Shown here: piece after piece, positions 22,063 through 32,800 of the stretch
How the letters are laid out: every line of letters begins with the position of its first letter
Numbering within the stretch: the stretch's first letter is position 1
DNA from: Entoloma clypeatum
Lineage: Eukaryota; Basidiomycota; Agaricomycetes; Agaricales; Entolomataceae
DNA: 64,000 nt
Direction of reading: 5' to 3'
NCBI GenBank assembly: GCA_963565915.1
Contig: OY751486.1
Location: forward strand, 992,001 to 1,056,000
Made by a program: the position numbers and the translations under genes
Notes under the pieces: generated by a model
The model's input: only the letters and a program-made list of their open reading frames with translations
Told to the model about the DNA's origin: nothing
Database searches by the model: none

Positions 22063-23234
22063 TTTTTTGTTTCGTCCGTGGTCTTGGCTTGGGCAGCGCG
22101 CGCCTTAGCCTTAGAGGCGGAGGACGAAGACTTCAGGCAATCTTTCGCGACGTGTCCAGCTTTGCCACAAAACATACAGAGGTTGTTGTCAAAACGGCGT
22201 TTGTGTTCCTCCGGAGTTAACTTTCCGTCTTTTCCGAGTTTGTCGGAGATGTCGGACTTGGGAGCGGAGGAAGGCTTCGACTGTTTGCCCTGGTTCTGTG
22301 TCTGCGGTTTGGCTTTGGAGTTTTTATCGGAGTTTGCGGAGGGGGTTTTAGCTTCGGATTTGTCGGATTTGGATGCGGATTTGTTGGAGCGGGATTTCTC
22401 GCGCTGACGTTCCCAGTGGCGAGCATCGATGGTTTGTGCTAGCTCCCTGAGTGCTGGTAACGTGCTTGGCTTTACTTGAGTCCCTAGGACATCTTTAATC
22501 CGCTCCGCCAACCCGGAGTAGTACCGGTGATGCAGGGCGGAGCTGTCCCAGTGCGTTTTGGCAGCAAGGCGTGTGAACTCGACATTATACTTGAGAATGT
22601 GTTGATTTTCGCGCATTTTGAGATTGTCCAGAGAGTCGGCAGCATCCGCAACGGGGTCAATGACCCCGAATTCTGAGCGGAGTGTGCGGAGGAACTCGGA
22701 CCAATCTTCGTACCAGTCCGGGGGGTTGTCCGGGTCCGGTTCGATGATGAAATGCTCGAAATAATCGAGAGCTGTGCCTCGGAGGAAAGAGATGGCGAGA
22801 GTGATTTTGGCAGAGTCATCGTCATACTCGGAGTTGTCGCGGAAAAACAATGTGCATTGGAGGATGAACTGGTTCAGTTTCCGGGGATCGGAACCGTCGA
22901 AGGTGTCCGGATCCTTAGCCTTTTTGTGATGCTTGTGACCTTTGCTGCGTTTGAGTTCATTGGTCATTAAGACGAAAGCATCCGCAAGGGCTTGTGGGCC
23001 GAAAATATTCTGAGGAGACGGGGGTGCGGATTGTATGGGGGAAGTGGGGATCGGAATATTATGCGGAGGTGTGATGGGCTGAAAACCCGGAGGTGTCTGA
23101 AAACCCGGAGGTGTCGGAGTAGTCGGAGTTACGGGGGATAGTTCTGTTAAACGTTGTTCAACATTTTGTAGAACTTGCTGCCTAGAAGTGCCAGCTTCTG
23201 CGGCTTTTGCTGTCTTGGTGTTTCGGAGTGCCAT
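22059..23234 (-). CDS. Gypsy-2 gag with zinc knuckle
   Basis: 391 residues, starting MALRNTKTAKAAEAG 40 nt after the 5' LTR. It has a Pro/Thr-rich N-terminus (residues about 30-75), then a capsid-like retrotransposon gag domain with KDPDTFDGSDPRKL, SFLRGTALDYFEHF and NLKMRENQHILKYNVEFTRLA. A basic Ser/Lys linker and one CCHC knuckle CMFCGKAGHVAKDC follow near residue 360. It ends TTDETKN then TAG, directly after an A AAA AAT heptamer. Gag packages element RNA into virus-like particles (known for the family). Confidence 0.92.
   Translation of the reverse strand: MALRNTKTAKAAEAGTSRQQVLQNVEQRLTELSPVTPTTPTPPGFQTPPGFQPITPPHNIPIPTSPIQSAPPSPQNIFGPQALADAFVLMTNELKRSKGHKHHKKAKDPDTFDGSDPRKLNQFILQCTLFFRDNSEYDDDSAKITLAISFLRGTALDYFEHFIIEPDPDNPPDWYEDWSEFLRTLRSEFGVIDPVADAADSLDNLKMRENQHILKYNVEFTRLAAKTHWDSSALHHRYYSGLAERIKDVLGTQVKPSTLPALRELAQTIDARHWERQREKSRSNKSASKSDKSEAKTPSANSDKNSKAKPQTQNQGKQSKPSSAPKSDISDKLGKDGKLTPEEHKRRFDNNLCMFCGKAGHVAKDCLKSSSSASKAKARAAQAKTTDETKN
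22062..22068 (-). promoter_or_regulatory. Candidate -1 frameshift site at Gypsy-2 gag stop
   Basis: A AAA AAT in the gag frame is followed at once by TAG (22059-22061). Slipping back one base enters the open pol frame (K-K-L-A-G). This matches the X-XXY-YYZ slippery pattern. Confidence 0.55.
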
Positions 23235-23261
23235 GACTAGCAGGAATCCAAAAACGGTTTG

Positions 23262-23272
23262 AGTTCGAATAT
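23262..23272 (-). other. Gypsy-2 self-complementary primer-binding site
   Basis: Plus-strand agttcgaatat next to the 5' LTR is the reverse complement of atattcgaact in that LTR (23670-23680). The LTR copy starts 32 nt downstream of TATTTAAG (23705-23712). Confidence 0.65.
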
Positions 23273-23274
23273 AC

Positions 23275-23987
23275 TGTTAAGTAGGTGAAACGTCGGAGCT
23301 TCGTCGGAGTCCGTCGGAGGTCGGACGTAAGACTGAGACCGGAGCGGAACTCCGGAAATGCGGAGGAACGACGAAGGGGAGGGACGTGGCTTCAACGTAT
23401 GTGTTGCGCCGCCGTTTGTTGGATAAGGTGTCCCAATTTCAAGAGGTCGGAGGAGGGGTCGGAGGTGCGGAGGTCCTCGGAGAGATCTCGGTGAGAGACA
23501 CGTTGATGTGGAAATGGTCGGACGACGTCGGAGTTGTTACTCGGACACAGTACTGAGCTCGTCGAAGGGTAACGATGGAGGAAGAGCAGTAGATGAGGAT
23601 GTCGTCGGCGTATTGTACCACGGCAAGGATCTCTGGCATGGACTGAGAGTAGAGGAGTGAACTTGGTTGATATTCGAACTGAGGAACTACAGGTATGGTA
23701 CGAGCTTAAATATCTAAATGTGATTACTTTACGGAGATGGTCGGAGTAGGTCCGGAGTTGTGGCGTAAGTTGCCAGCGACTGTAACGAACATCGGAGATG
23801 TCGGTCAACGGACCATGCGGAAAAGGCGATGCATAAGTAAACGGGAATATGAATATGAAATGCATAAAGGCATGGAGTTATGAATATGAAATGCACGATG
23901 GCAACGTGCGGAGATGCGGAGGTAACGGATGTCCGGAATGTCGGAGGACTATCGGAGTGGATCGGAGATTCGGAGACGGATATAACA
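23275..23987 (-). repeat. Gypsy-2 5' LTR
   Basis: 713 bp, with a TATA-like box at 23705-23712 and a predicted transcript start near 23680. It is followed by the TSD tcatc. Confidence 0.95.
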
Positions 23988-23992
23988 TCATC

Positions 23993-24088
23993 GAAGGAGT
24001 GAATAACCCTGCAGACCTTTTAACTAAGAATCTGGAGAAAATCCTCTTTAGTAAGTTTATCCCGTACTTCGGACTACTTAAAAACTAG
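23993..24088 (+). pseudogene. Copia-A pol C-terminus
   Basis: Continues the pol frame cut at 16542: EGVNNPADLLTKNLEKIL and the end FGLLKN, stop 24086-24088. It matches the end of Copia-B pol. A G-run polypurine tract follows at about 24148-24155. Confidence 0.88.
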
Positions 24089-24155
24089 ATGAAAAAGAGT
24101 ACCTATATGGGAAAAAGTAAGATGTATTTAGAAGTATGTACTAAATATGGGGGGG

Positions 24156-24467
24156 TGTTGAAACTTTTCCATCATGTAGATTAGATTAGATTAGATTACA
24201 TCACGTAACCTTTACACATCTTCGATTACATACTTATTTGGTTGGTACAAACAGTAGTACGGTATATAAGACCAGGAAACTGTCAATATCAATAAGTTGT
24301 CTCTTGACTCTTAACCAGCTCCATCGCTCTTATCAGCCTCAACCGCTCTCACCAAGCCTCACCCTCCCAAACCATGTAAGTGGCTAGAACAGTTAAGTAG
24401 AGTACTTCCATACTGTAGCTGTGTTGCTCAGTACGCCTGTGGCTGGCGCCCAGGTGGAACTTCAACA
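24156..24467 (+). repeat. Copia-A 3' LTR
   Basis: 312 bp. It shares private variants with the Copia-D LTR (ttttccatcatg, accaagcctcaccctccc, ggctagaac) that Copia-B lacks. It is followed by ttgtc, the 5-bp sequence that also precedes Copia-D. Confidence 0.93.
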
Positions 24468-24472
24468 TTGTC

Positions 24473-24718
24473 TACAAAGCAACATAATCTACGTAGCACT
24501 ATGGCTGCTCTGTAGACAAGTTATTTGTTCCTGATGTACAGCACTATGGTGCACTATGGGACACTACAGTGCTACATGTGACTACATGTGACTACAGCAT
24601 CACAGTATTTACTACAGTTTGCTACAGTGGTGAACTCAGCAAGGTACCCAAGGCTGCCAAGGACATCAAGATCAGTCCAAGATGGGCCAATAAGATGTGT
24701 AGATAGACTGCAGAGCAA
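24473..24718. other. Unassigned DNA between Copia-A and the duplicated block
   Basis: No gene is recognised. It has many ctacagt/ctacatg/cactatgg short motifs, including two near-tandem tgactacatg units, similar in style to 35640-35830. Confidence 0.5.
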
Positions 24719-24833
24719 CACACAGGTTCAATCAAGGTTGAATTTGATTCCAAGCAAAAGAATTAATGATATTACTGATACATACCATTTTAATGAGACA
24801 AGAAATGATTCTGCAAGAAAGTGATCCTTTTGA

Positions 24834-25088
24834 ATGTGTGGTGATCAATGTACTGTACTGATCCAACCATTTCTTCTGTCACGTGTCACAGAGAGCCTGG
24901 GAGATTTGAAGAAGTTTTTCCCAAAGATTTCGCTGCCTGATTCTAGCCTTTTCGGAGGTATTCTTGAAGAAATTTGCTTCTTGTCACACGTCACTGGACC
25001 CTTTGAAAAGGCGAAGAAACGGTCAAAATCTGTCACAAAATTATGGCTGGCTGAAGTGGTCGGATCAGTACATTATTTATTCACATAA
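24834..25088 (+). other. Short open frame in duplicated block, unrecognised
   Basis: 84 residues (MCGDQCTVLIQPFLLSR...), unchanged in both duplicate copies (second at 61058-61312). The two copies are too similar for this to show selection, and I recognise no domain. The bases to 25480 likewise hold only short frames that differ between the copies. It probably lies downstream of the FAS2 fragment. Confidence 0.2.
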
Positions 25089-25659
25089 AAATGTAAAGCG
25101 AGGATTCGGGGAAGCTTTTCGCGAAATGAGGTGGCTCAAATAACCAAAGATGGGGGGATAAATGTGTCTTTGTATCTTCGTCCGGCCGATCGCCAACAAT
25201 CCGAAATTCGTGTATGAGAGCACATGCGTATGATCGCCTGTTAGTCGAGAAGGAAAAAAAAAGGCGCAACTTCTCGTCACCCCGTGAGAAGTGACATTGC
25301 AGCAGCTGGAAACTCGGAATCAGATGGAGCAAATCGAGAAATTTATCGGGAGAAAGATAATCAGGATCGAGCCGAATGACCTCGATGAAATGGAAAAGGT
25401 GCGTCTCAATCTCCCACTCTGCCGAGGACCGCGCTAATCTCCATGAACAGAAAATTAGAAAGCCTTTGAAGCGAATCACTGTCGGCCTACATGTGTTCCT
25501 CGCCAAGTATTTACCGTCGCCATGGTCCATCCAGCGTACTTACTTATATCGTTTGTAAAAGCTGCAGTTAAGGTCTTTTTCCGAGTGATTGGCGACAAGA
25601 TAAGCGTAAATTCTATTGGCAACGATCGGCGTACATGATTCGATCTATAAAATGCGATC

Positions 25660-27040
25660 AAGATTGCCTGTGAAAAAGCGATTGCGACAGTCTTAGGGCA
25701 ATGTCGTTGAGCCAAAGGGGCAAAAAATAAAGAGGCATGTCGACGTACCTCAAAATGGCTCAACGAAATCAATACCTTTCCGACACCCTTCGCTTTGGCT
25801 TCAGCCTTCGCGACACCGCGAAGGGTGACAGTCGGAGCATCGGTCTCGGGAACGTCGAGCATTTCAATGCCTTTCAAGGAAGCAGCAGCCCCTTTGGACT
25901 TGACGCCGAGCGACATGAAAAAGGCCTCTTTGCCAGCCCAACGAGGGTTGAGATCGGCAATAAGCACTCTCTGCCTCAGTAAAGTTGCGCGATACAAAAG
26001 TCGGAATATGAGAGGGGACGGCCGAGATCAACTCTAAATATCTTGATTGAACATAATGGTTTCACGTGACATGTGGATAAAAACAAACCTTGGTCGACAC
26101 CGATACCGATGCTTGCCTCGGAAGATACCCCAATCCCGCCAGCCGCAGTAATAGCTGCGACATTGGATGCATCGAATGAGACTTTGTTGGGCAGTTCGTT
26201 TGCAAAGGAGTACACTCCTGAATTCGAGTCGAAGGTTGCCCTCGCCATCGAGTTCAGCAGCACCTTGCCCCCCATCTCGCCGAGGTAAGGAGGATGGTCT
26301 TTGATCTTCACGAGCGAGTTCTTGATCATCATATCGCTCATGGCTTTGTAGCATCTTTCAGCTTCGACCAAGTCGTTGAAACCGCTCTTCTCGCGCTGCC
26401 TTTTTGGAGCATTGGAACCTACTCATTACGAACAGTACAAGGAACGCACCGGCTGAGATCACTTGAATGACTAGAGGTCGGTTGCAATAAAGTCATCTTT
26501 TGCAAGATGTAAGGGCCGCATACCATAACCCCCGCCCGGATACCATCGGTATGAATGGACTTTGACGGGAACACGAGGAAGGTCCTATCCTGAAAGCGAG
26601 AGTAGATGTTGCTTTTTCCCATGTCAGATTTGGTGGGCAATAGAGGCGGTTCACTCACTCGCTGCGCCGATTGCTACCCGTCGCGGCGGCGTTGTGTATC
26701 AGACCTGCCATTTGCCAAACAGCAGCAGCACCGCCGTGTAAAACTTACTCACGTTGGCATTGGTGCCAGCACCATGGATCGAAAGTACCCCAATATCGTC
26801 TGCGGTAGAACTTCCAGCGCCCGCAAGCATGCCATATATCGCTAATGCATGTTCGCCGCGCGCAGAACGTCCAGCTTTACGGCTACAATACAACGCTGGT
26901 TAGTAGGAAAGTAGGTATGGTAAAGAGGAACCTTACGTCGACGTCGATGTGAAGGCAAGAATGCCGCGGGCTGGTGCCGTTTTCGCACTCATGACGACAT
27001 GAACTCCCGCACCCTGAGCTTCCCCGAACTAAGGCGCCAA
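25660..27040 (-). pseudogene. FAS2: FAS2 (fatty acid synthase alpha) 3'-end pseudogene, copy 1
   Basis: Minus-strand pieces match the C-terminal third of fungal FAS alpha. Ketoacyl synthase part: GEAQGAGVHVVMSAKTAP and ILAFTSTST (about 27020-26935), AGRSARGEHALAIYGML and DDIGVLSIHGAGTNAN (26880-26755), FLVFPSKSIHTDGIRAGVM (about 26580-26525). Then SDMMIKNSLVKIKDHPPY and LLNSMARATFD (26371-26220). Phosphopantetheinyl transferase part: ELISAVPSHIPTFVSRNFTEAE, NPRWAGKEAFFMSLGVKSKG, DAPTVTLRGVAKA, then SLSHFE spliced over intron 25692-25748 to TVAIAFSQ. Introns are retained, so it is not a retrocopy. The stretch between HGAGTNAN and the FPSKS region, including the catalytic GHSKGG histidine, is missing, and frames shift between pieces. 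It is a dead fragment, not a functional synthase. Confidence 0.85.
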
Positions 27041-27404
27041 GAAACAATCTTAACAAGGCTTCGATGTACATACCCCTGCTGGTAAGCGTAAGGGCCAGTA
27101 TGGGCAAGGGACACGACTCGCGCTCTGGAACCGACTCACGCTACTGTTCCGGGGTTTCGGCCATGTGTCGATGGGTGGGTTCCGGTCGTCTTCTTCAGCA
27201 GTGAACATGAGCCTGTGGAAAGAGAGAGAGCCCATGTACGTTGAACTTGGGCGCTGATATAAACCGGACACGTGACCTCAAGCTCCTCCTGCCGTCCTCA
27301 TCGATCATACTTGGCGTCGAACCACACCTTATCCTGTCGCAGGATGAGCACAACGGCGCCTTTCCGGACTCGAGGTGGGTAATCCATGACGGAAATGTTC
27401 CCCT

Positions 27405-28600
27405 CTTAACGTCGCAGATATACAACCCGGAAGTGAGTGGGGCTGTCGTCGCAGGCCGTGCTGGAGGGGGGATTATCATCGTGAAACAGCAGTATTATCT
27501 GAGCTTGCTGAACCAGCAGCTGCCCTGTGTCGACGAAGCTGGCGGATAATCTGAATGCGGAGATCGTGCTTGGGTAAGTTCAAGTCTCCTCCTGGGTCGA
27601 CGGTGGCTGATTCGCGGAATAGGTATGTGTGCATGCTCAAGTCGCCCGGCTTATATCGTGTCTGTCTCTTCTATCAAGAGGATCTGATCCAGAACCGAGT
27701 CGACATCGTCCACTCCGCTGCCGTTCTCCTTGAGAAGTGCCAGCTTATCAAGTCGACGGCCCGGTTCCAGAGTTTGGAGCTTAACAGTTTCTGCATCTTC
27801 TCTTTGTCTCACTTTCTACTCTAGTTTTCATTGTCCTCGCCGACGTGGTCTTCGCGCAGCAGTCCTCTGGGCGGTAAGCCTCTTTCGCTCTGGTCCGGAT
27901 CACGTTTTGATATAGATATTTCACAGTATTATCTGGGCCATATTCGACATCTGTTTGAACCGCGGTTGGACTGTTCCGCCTAGGGCCCCTCCACAATGGT
28001 TGAGAAGCGAACGTATGCTCCGTATTTTGGCGGTTTACGAGCACATGATTGATGATTGTTTTCCTCACTAGTTTTCTGATCCCTTTTCATCTAGGATGCG
28101 GCGTGGACGTATTTTTACCGACGGATGACTCAGAATCTGAACTACTACCACCTGCAGCCATCAACACCTGTCTGGCCATCTTTCGGAGTTCGTCGAGAAT
28201 GGCCTTGCCAACTCCAAGTACACCGCAATTGGTAGGTTGCTCCTGACAATATTACAATTGGTCCGCCTTATCCGCAGAGGATCAGATGGATGTCTCTGCG
28301 CTGAACCTCGGAATGGTCGCTGCGTACTACAACATCTCCTGTGAGCTTACTCTAGAATGTTTGACCCTTTTAGCTGCTAACTTCGATACCGTGGAGGTCG
28401 ATACGCTATCTTTGAAGGAGCGTACGAAGTTGAAGGGCCTTCTCGAGGTTGTGTCATCCTCGGCCAAGTTTGAGTTCGTCGACATGGAGATACGCTTCTG
28501 CGTCGCATCTACGACCGAGTTCAGGTCAAGTTGGATCCTGCCAACTTTGAAGCACCTCACTTCAAGACGTTCCTATTCTCGTCTTGAACCAAAAAAGAGG
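27405..28600 (+). pseudogene. BRR2: BRR2 (spliceosomal RNA helicase) fragment pseudogene, copy 1
   Basis: Plus-strand pieces in shifting frames match Brr2/SNRNP200. Seen in order: SQIYNPE, GRAGGGIII, QQYYLSLLNQQLP, LADNLNAEIVLG, then an intron (about 27575-27622), MLKSPGLYRVCLFYQEDLIQ, IVHSAAVLLEKCQLIK, DVVFAQQSSG, an intron with ends near 27875 and 27927, IFDICLNRGWTVPPRAP, VEKRTYAPYFGG. It then jumps to the second helicase cassette: TYFYRRMTQNLNYY, DVSALNLGMVAAYYNIS, LSLKERTKLKGLLEVVSSS and LLRRIYDRVQVKLD. The DEAD-box motor motifs are absent, and the region between the two Sec63 parts is deleted. Introns are retained. Bases 27241-27404 are open in the same direction but I could not match them. 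Confidence 0.82.
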
Positions 28601-28732
28601 ATGAATCCAAGACGGAGATCATCCCTTTCGGTACGAGTGTGATTGTCGTTCCACCACCCGATATTTGACCCTGGCTTTCCAGCGCGCATCTAAATAATGC
28701 CTGTCCTCCAAGACGCAATAGACATCGGCCGT

Positions 28733-29862
28733 GGAAATATACGATGAAGTTACCAAACATCAATACAAGACAATCGTCAACGGGAGCTTACCACAAGATA
28801 ATTTTGTCGTCGACGATGGTGCGGGGCTCCATGGGTGATGGCAGAGAAGATTTCGGAGAAGAAAATGAGTCCAAGGGAAGAGTTCGGAAAGCCCACGTGG
28901 TGGAGCTCGACGGTGCCGTGCAATCGTGCTCAATCGCGCTTGCAGCGAAGAGGGATGAGAAGAGCAAGAGCTATGTCTACGCTTTTGGGCGGTATGGACG
29001 ACCTCACAGCCCCGTCCTCTGCATATCGCGAGTAAAATATCCCCCAAACGAAAGCCCTATCTCCTCACCTATCCGCTGCGACTCCTCCACGTATCACAGG
29101 CGGTCCTCGTTCGGGGACATGTCGTCCGATAGCCTCGTTGAAGATGGCATACCGGCCCCCAGCGACGACATATATTTCAGTCCCAAGAAGCGCCCCGTCC
29201 ATGCCAGCGATCGACCGCCAGAATGGCCCAGCTTGATGTCACCAGTGACTACCATTCAGCGGCGGACATGTCTTTTGATGACCTTTATATGGACGCGTTC
29301 ATGGATGTCGAAAAGCAGAGCCGGTGGATATCACGATCGATAAGAAGCCAAAGCCCAGGACCTGCCAGAACAAGACGCAAAACCGTCGTGGTTGACAGTT
29401 TATGATGGACTTGCAGTGGCGGCGGAAGATACGCTTGGACCTTTGGCCGCATCGCCTTCGTCATCCGTCAAAACCAGCAACATTTCAGCTTTGGAGCCCG
29501 ACAGCTCCCTGCGCTTCTTCTGGCTCGATTACCTGGAGCACGAAGGCGAGCTTTGTTACTTCGTTGGCAAACTGAAAGACAAGATCTTCGGCGCGTGAGT
29601 TTCATGCTGCGTCACTGTGGAGAACATTCAACGGAATCTGTACATTCTGCCACGTGAATGACCCGTTGAATCCGACGAAGAGGCAACGTGTGCGACCCAA
29701 ACATCGTGCCGACGCAGAGAGATGTGTACGGTGACTAAGGTTGTTCGCGGATTCAATGGTACGTGTCTATGCCTTCCCCTCGATGCCCAATCCTCACCCT
29801 TTTCTTTACTTTGCAGAGCCTCCAATTCCAATGACTGCTGAAATCCCAAACATTGCCCAGGT
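28733..29862 (+). pseudogene. POL1: POL1 (DNA polymerase alpha catalytic subunit) N-terminal fragment
   Basis: Matches the regulatory N-terminus of polymerase alpha. Pieces: IYDEVTKHQYKTIVNGSLPQ and DNFVVDDGAG (28736-28825); LGGMDDLTAPSSAYRE (about 28990-29035); LVEDGIPAPSDDIYFSPKKR (about 29135-29195); LDVTSDYHSAADMSFDDLYMD (29227-29292); VYDGLAVAAEDTLGPLAAS (29395-29450); SNISALEPDSSLRFFWLDYL; YFVGKLKDK; then, after an in-frame TGA (TGG in the family), VSCCVTVENIQRNLYILPRE and PPIPMTAEIPNIAQV up to 29860. Several stops and shifts occur, and the polymerase and exonuclease domains are absent. Copia-D sequence begins at 29863. Assignment rests on recalled family sequence. Confidence 0.75.
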
Positions 29863-32800
29863 GGTACTAACTCTGTGATCACCCCGCGGCTTTTGAGCAT
29901 GTCTAGCTCTTTTCGTTCTGCCGCATACCAATCTTCTTTGTTTGGAAGAGAGTATATATTTTTGTGTGACATTTCGATGATGCCCACTTGGATAGAGATT
30001 GCCTCCATTAGGAGATCGTTCATCCATGTAGTTTGACCGCCTAATCTATGTCTTCCATCCATTTTCTCAAGATCAGAAGCAGGGGTGTCTTCTCCATAGA
30101 TGCTACCTGGCATTCTCCGAACTTGTCGTTCCCTGATCGGTCGATCTGGTACTTGTTCTGGTTCTGGAGTGGGTACTCGTGGTTCATTGTTGGGCTCGCT
30201 AGACGGCAAGTCATCATCTGATTCAGGGTGATCCTGTCCAGTGGGAACAGGGTCGTGAGGTTTTTCGTAATGACTGTCATTGTCATCGTTTCCGGGGATG
30301 AGGTCCTCAAACTCATCAGCCGGTTCTGGGTTTTCCATTTCTGGATGGTTTTCTGGCAAAGGGTCGATGTGGCATCTAGGGTACTTGCTTTCATCAAAGA
30401 TAGCTTTCCCACCCATGAAAATTGTATTAGTCTCAGGATCCATGAAGCGGTATCCTTTGACCCCTGGTTTTGATCCGAGATAAATCATCAATCGAGATCT
30501 AGACTCCAGGGAATTTCTACGTTTTTCCTTTGGGATTTACACATATGCCTGACATCCGAAGACTCTGATGCTTGACATATCGGGCATCTCATTGGTCACC
30601 CTGAAGTAAGGGGTATTCCATTCGAGACGCTGCATGGGGGTTCTGTTGTAGAGAAACACTGCATGTTCCAAACAGAATTCCCACCACATAGGGGGTAAGC
30701 ACGCGTCGAAGCGCAAGGCCTGAGATTTCTCCCACAGGGTTCGATTTATCTGTTCTGCTCTACCGTTCTGCTGGTGCTGATACGGGAGCGTGACGTCGAT
30801 CAGAACTCCATGATCGGCAAGTACATCTTTGTATTCGTCAAACTCTCCACCTCCATCAACTCGCCATTTTTTAGGAGTGGCGGCGAACTGATTCTGGATC
30901 ATCGCAAGAAATTGTCGCAGTGCCGTGATGGCATCAGACTTCTTTCTAAGCAAGACAACCCAGACGTGGGATGAAAAATCGTCCAAAAACATGAGGATAT
31001 ATTTATATTTATGGTATGATGCCGTGGATATCTGTTTGAGATCGGAATGGATCAGATCAAAGGTTTTGGTTGCCCTTGTCATCGAATTGGGATATGACTG
31101 ATTCGGCATTTTCCCTTTGAGGCAACCTGTGCAACTTTCCTGTGATTTCTCACGTACTAGTGTTTCAGGTACCCCTTTGGTACTGGTGGGAATCTTTCAG
31201 AGTGCTTGATCATTTGGGTGACCAAGGCGCTTGTGCCATGTTTCGACAGTGATTTCGCTCGAGATCACATGGATCTGGTCATAGCATATTTCAGTGTCTA
31301 ACCAGTAAATGGTTTGACCAAGGATGTGGGGCGAAAACTGGATTTTGTTCAGCCCTTTGGAGATGTTGATTTCTCCACAAGTTCCGTCTACTTTGTAACC
31401 ATGGTTAAGGAAGACGCCTAGGGACAATAGGCGTGTGTCCATGTCCGGAATGTAGAATACCGGTCTGAGAAGATGGGTTTTAACTTCCCCATTTAGGGTG
31501 TGCCATACTGGAACGGCCCCAACTCCGAGAATTTCCAGTTTTTTCCCTTTAGCTGCAGTTTGGACGAAACGCTTGACCGTGAGAGGTCTATAATATGTGA
31601 AGTCCTTAAACTCATAGGTGAAGTGTAAAGAGGCGCCGGAATCTAAGATCCATTGCGCGCGTTCTTTTTCCTTACAGTGTGTACAAGAGGCAAAATGTTT
31701 AATATATTTTTTGTGTAGATCACTGCTGAAGTGATCTACACACTCTGTAGTGGTACTAGCTAATATGTTATATGTCTGTTGAGAGGCATAATTAGCTTTC
31801 CGCATTTGGTAAGGTTTAAGAAGAGGGTTTGACAGACCGTCAAGTTCTATCTCGTAATCAAACTCATCCGGCCCCATCCGTTCCTGGTCGATGTCCATCA
31901 TTTTCAGCGATTGGTCTAACGGCGGAGTAACTCGACGCTGTTTAGTTGGCCTCTCGTCAATGTCCGGAATGATGGTGTCCAAGATACGAAGATTTGACCC
32001 AGAGGGTCGGGCGCCGATTTCTCGGGCGAGTTTTTTCACCCTCTCATTCTTTTTCCACACTGACGGCTTTCCAGAAGGAAGCCTGGTGTACTGGGAAGGA
32101 GGAGGGTTCATGCATTGCAGTAGTGACTGCATCCTTTCTGACTCAGGTTGTACAGTAAAGGAAGTCTTTCCGTGACCGGTGATGGTGGTGAAAGATGGTG
32201 CATGGTGAGGAGGGAGAGGGCAAGGGGCATGTTGACAAGGAGGAAGGGGACAGGGAGCAGGATGACGAGGGGCTTGCTCAATGGCCGGTGCAATAAACTC
32301 GACCATTTCCTCAGCGTGGTCGGAGTCGTTGTCAGCGTTGTTGGCGTGTTTCTTCTGGTTGCGCCAGCGTCCTTTTCCCTTCTTCTTTTCAGAAGCGGTA
32401 CTCTGGTCGGTCGAGTTAGGCCGCTCATCAGTGTTGTTACGTGAGGTACTCGGTGCGGATTGCTTTTCCCATTTGGGGTCTTGTCCCTTTCGCTTAGTCC
32501 CGGAGATTTTCCGGGCCTGCTCGTTGGATGCCCAAGTAGACCCTATCACATACTTGCGCCTGTACTCTGAAACGATGCTGTCGGTGACTGCCTGCCATGT
32601 GAAGTCATCGGCATTGTAGACTTGAAAGAGAGCGGTGGAGAGAGATGACCAAGTGTCAGGAATGGCACTTGCCAAGATCATAGCCTGCATCAGATCAGGC
32701 ACAATGAATTTTGAATCACTAAGGCAAGCGAAGAGTGACCCAAGGCGCTCGATTTCCGGCACAGGGTCCTGACCAGACAGTTTGAAAGAGGCTGCGGCTT

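Larger units (their letters stand above)
16543..23987 (-). mobile_element. Gypsy-2: complete, very young chromovirus inserted in Copia-A
   Basis: 7445 bp. Two 713-bp LTRs (16543-17255 and 23275-23987) show no difference that I could find. They are flanked by the TSD tcatc. Gag and pol frames are open, and an antisense accessory gene is intact. It is related to Gypsy-1 (same gene order, same antisense gene) but diverged. It is the best candidate in the window for an autonomous, recently active element. Confidence 0.96.
1..24467 (+). mobile_element. Copia-A: Ty1/copia retrotransposon, 5' end outside window, split by two gypsy insertions
   Basis: One copia element is recovered by removing two later insertions. 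Its pieces are 1-2291 (gag to integrase), 14998-16542 (reverse transcriptase and RNase H) and 23993-24467 (pol C-terminus and 3' LTR). The pieces join exactly at the 5-bp TSDs cttga (2287-2291 and 14998-15002) and tcatc (16538-16542 and 23988-23992). The joined order matches the uninterrupted Copia-B at 5482-11265. It is the oldest insertion of this nest. Its 3' flank (24468-24472, ttgtc) matches the 5' flank of Copia-D. Confidence 0.93.
24719..27804. repeat. Segmental duplication, copy 1 (FAS2/BRR2 fragment block)
   Basis: This part matches 60943-64000 in direct orientation at about 99% by eye; the duplicate continues beyond the window end. Copy 2 lacks 9 bp (tatatcgtt region near 25550) and 22 bp (near 25751-25775), and has a 1-bp and a 2-bp insertion. 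Upstream flanks are unrelated: copia-flanking DNA here, a satellite fragment in copy 2. Confidence 0.93.

Noticed and set aside
24719..24760. Helitron or inverted-repeat terminus at the start of the duplicated block
   Set aside because: No TC start, hairpin or inverted repeat could be recognised; the right-hand end lies outside the window.
25660..29862. Functional host genes for fatty acid synthase, Brr2 and polymerase alpha
   Set aside because: Only fragments are present, with missing catalytic parts, frameshifts and stops.
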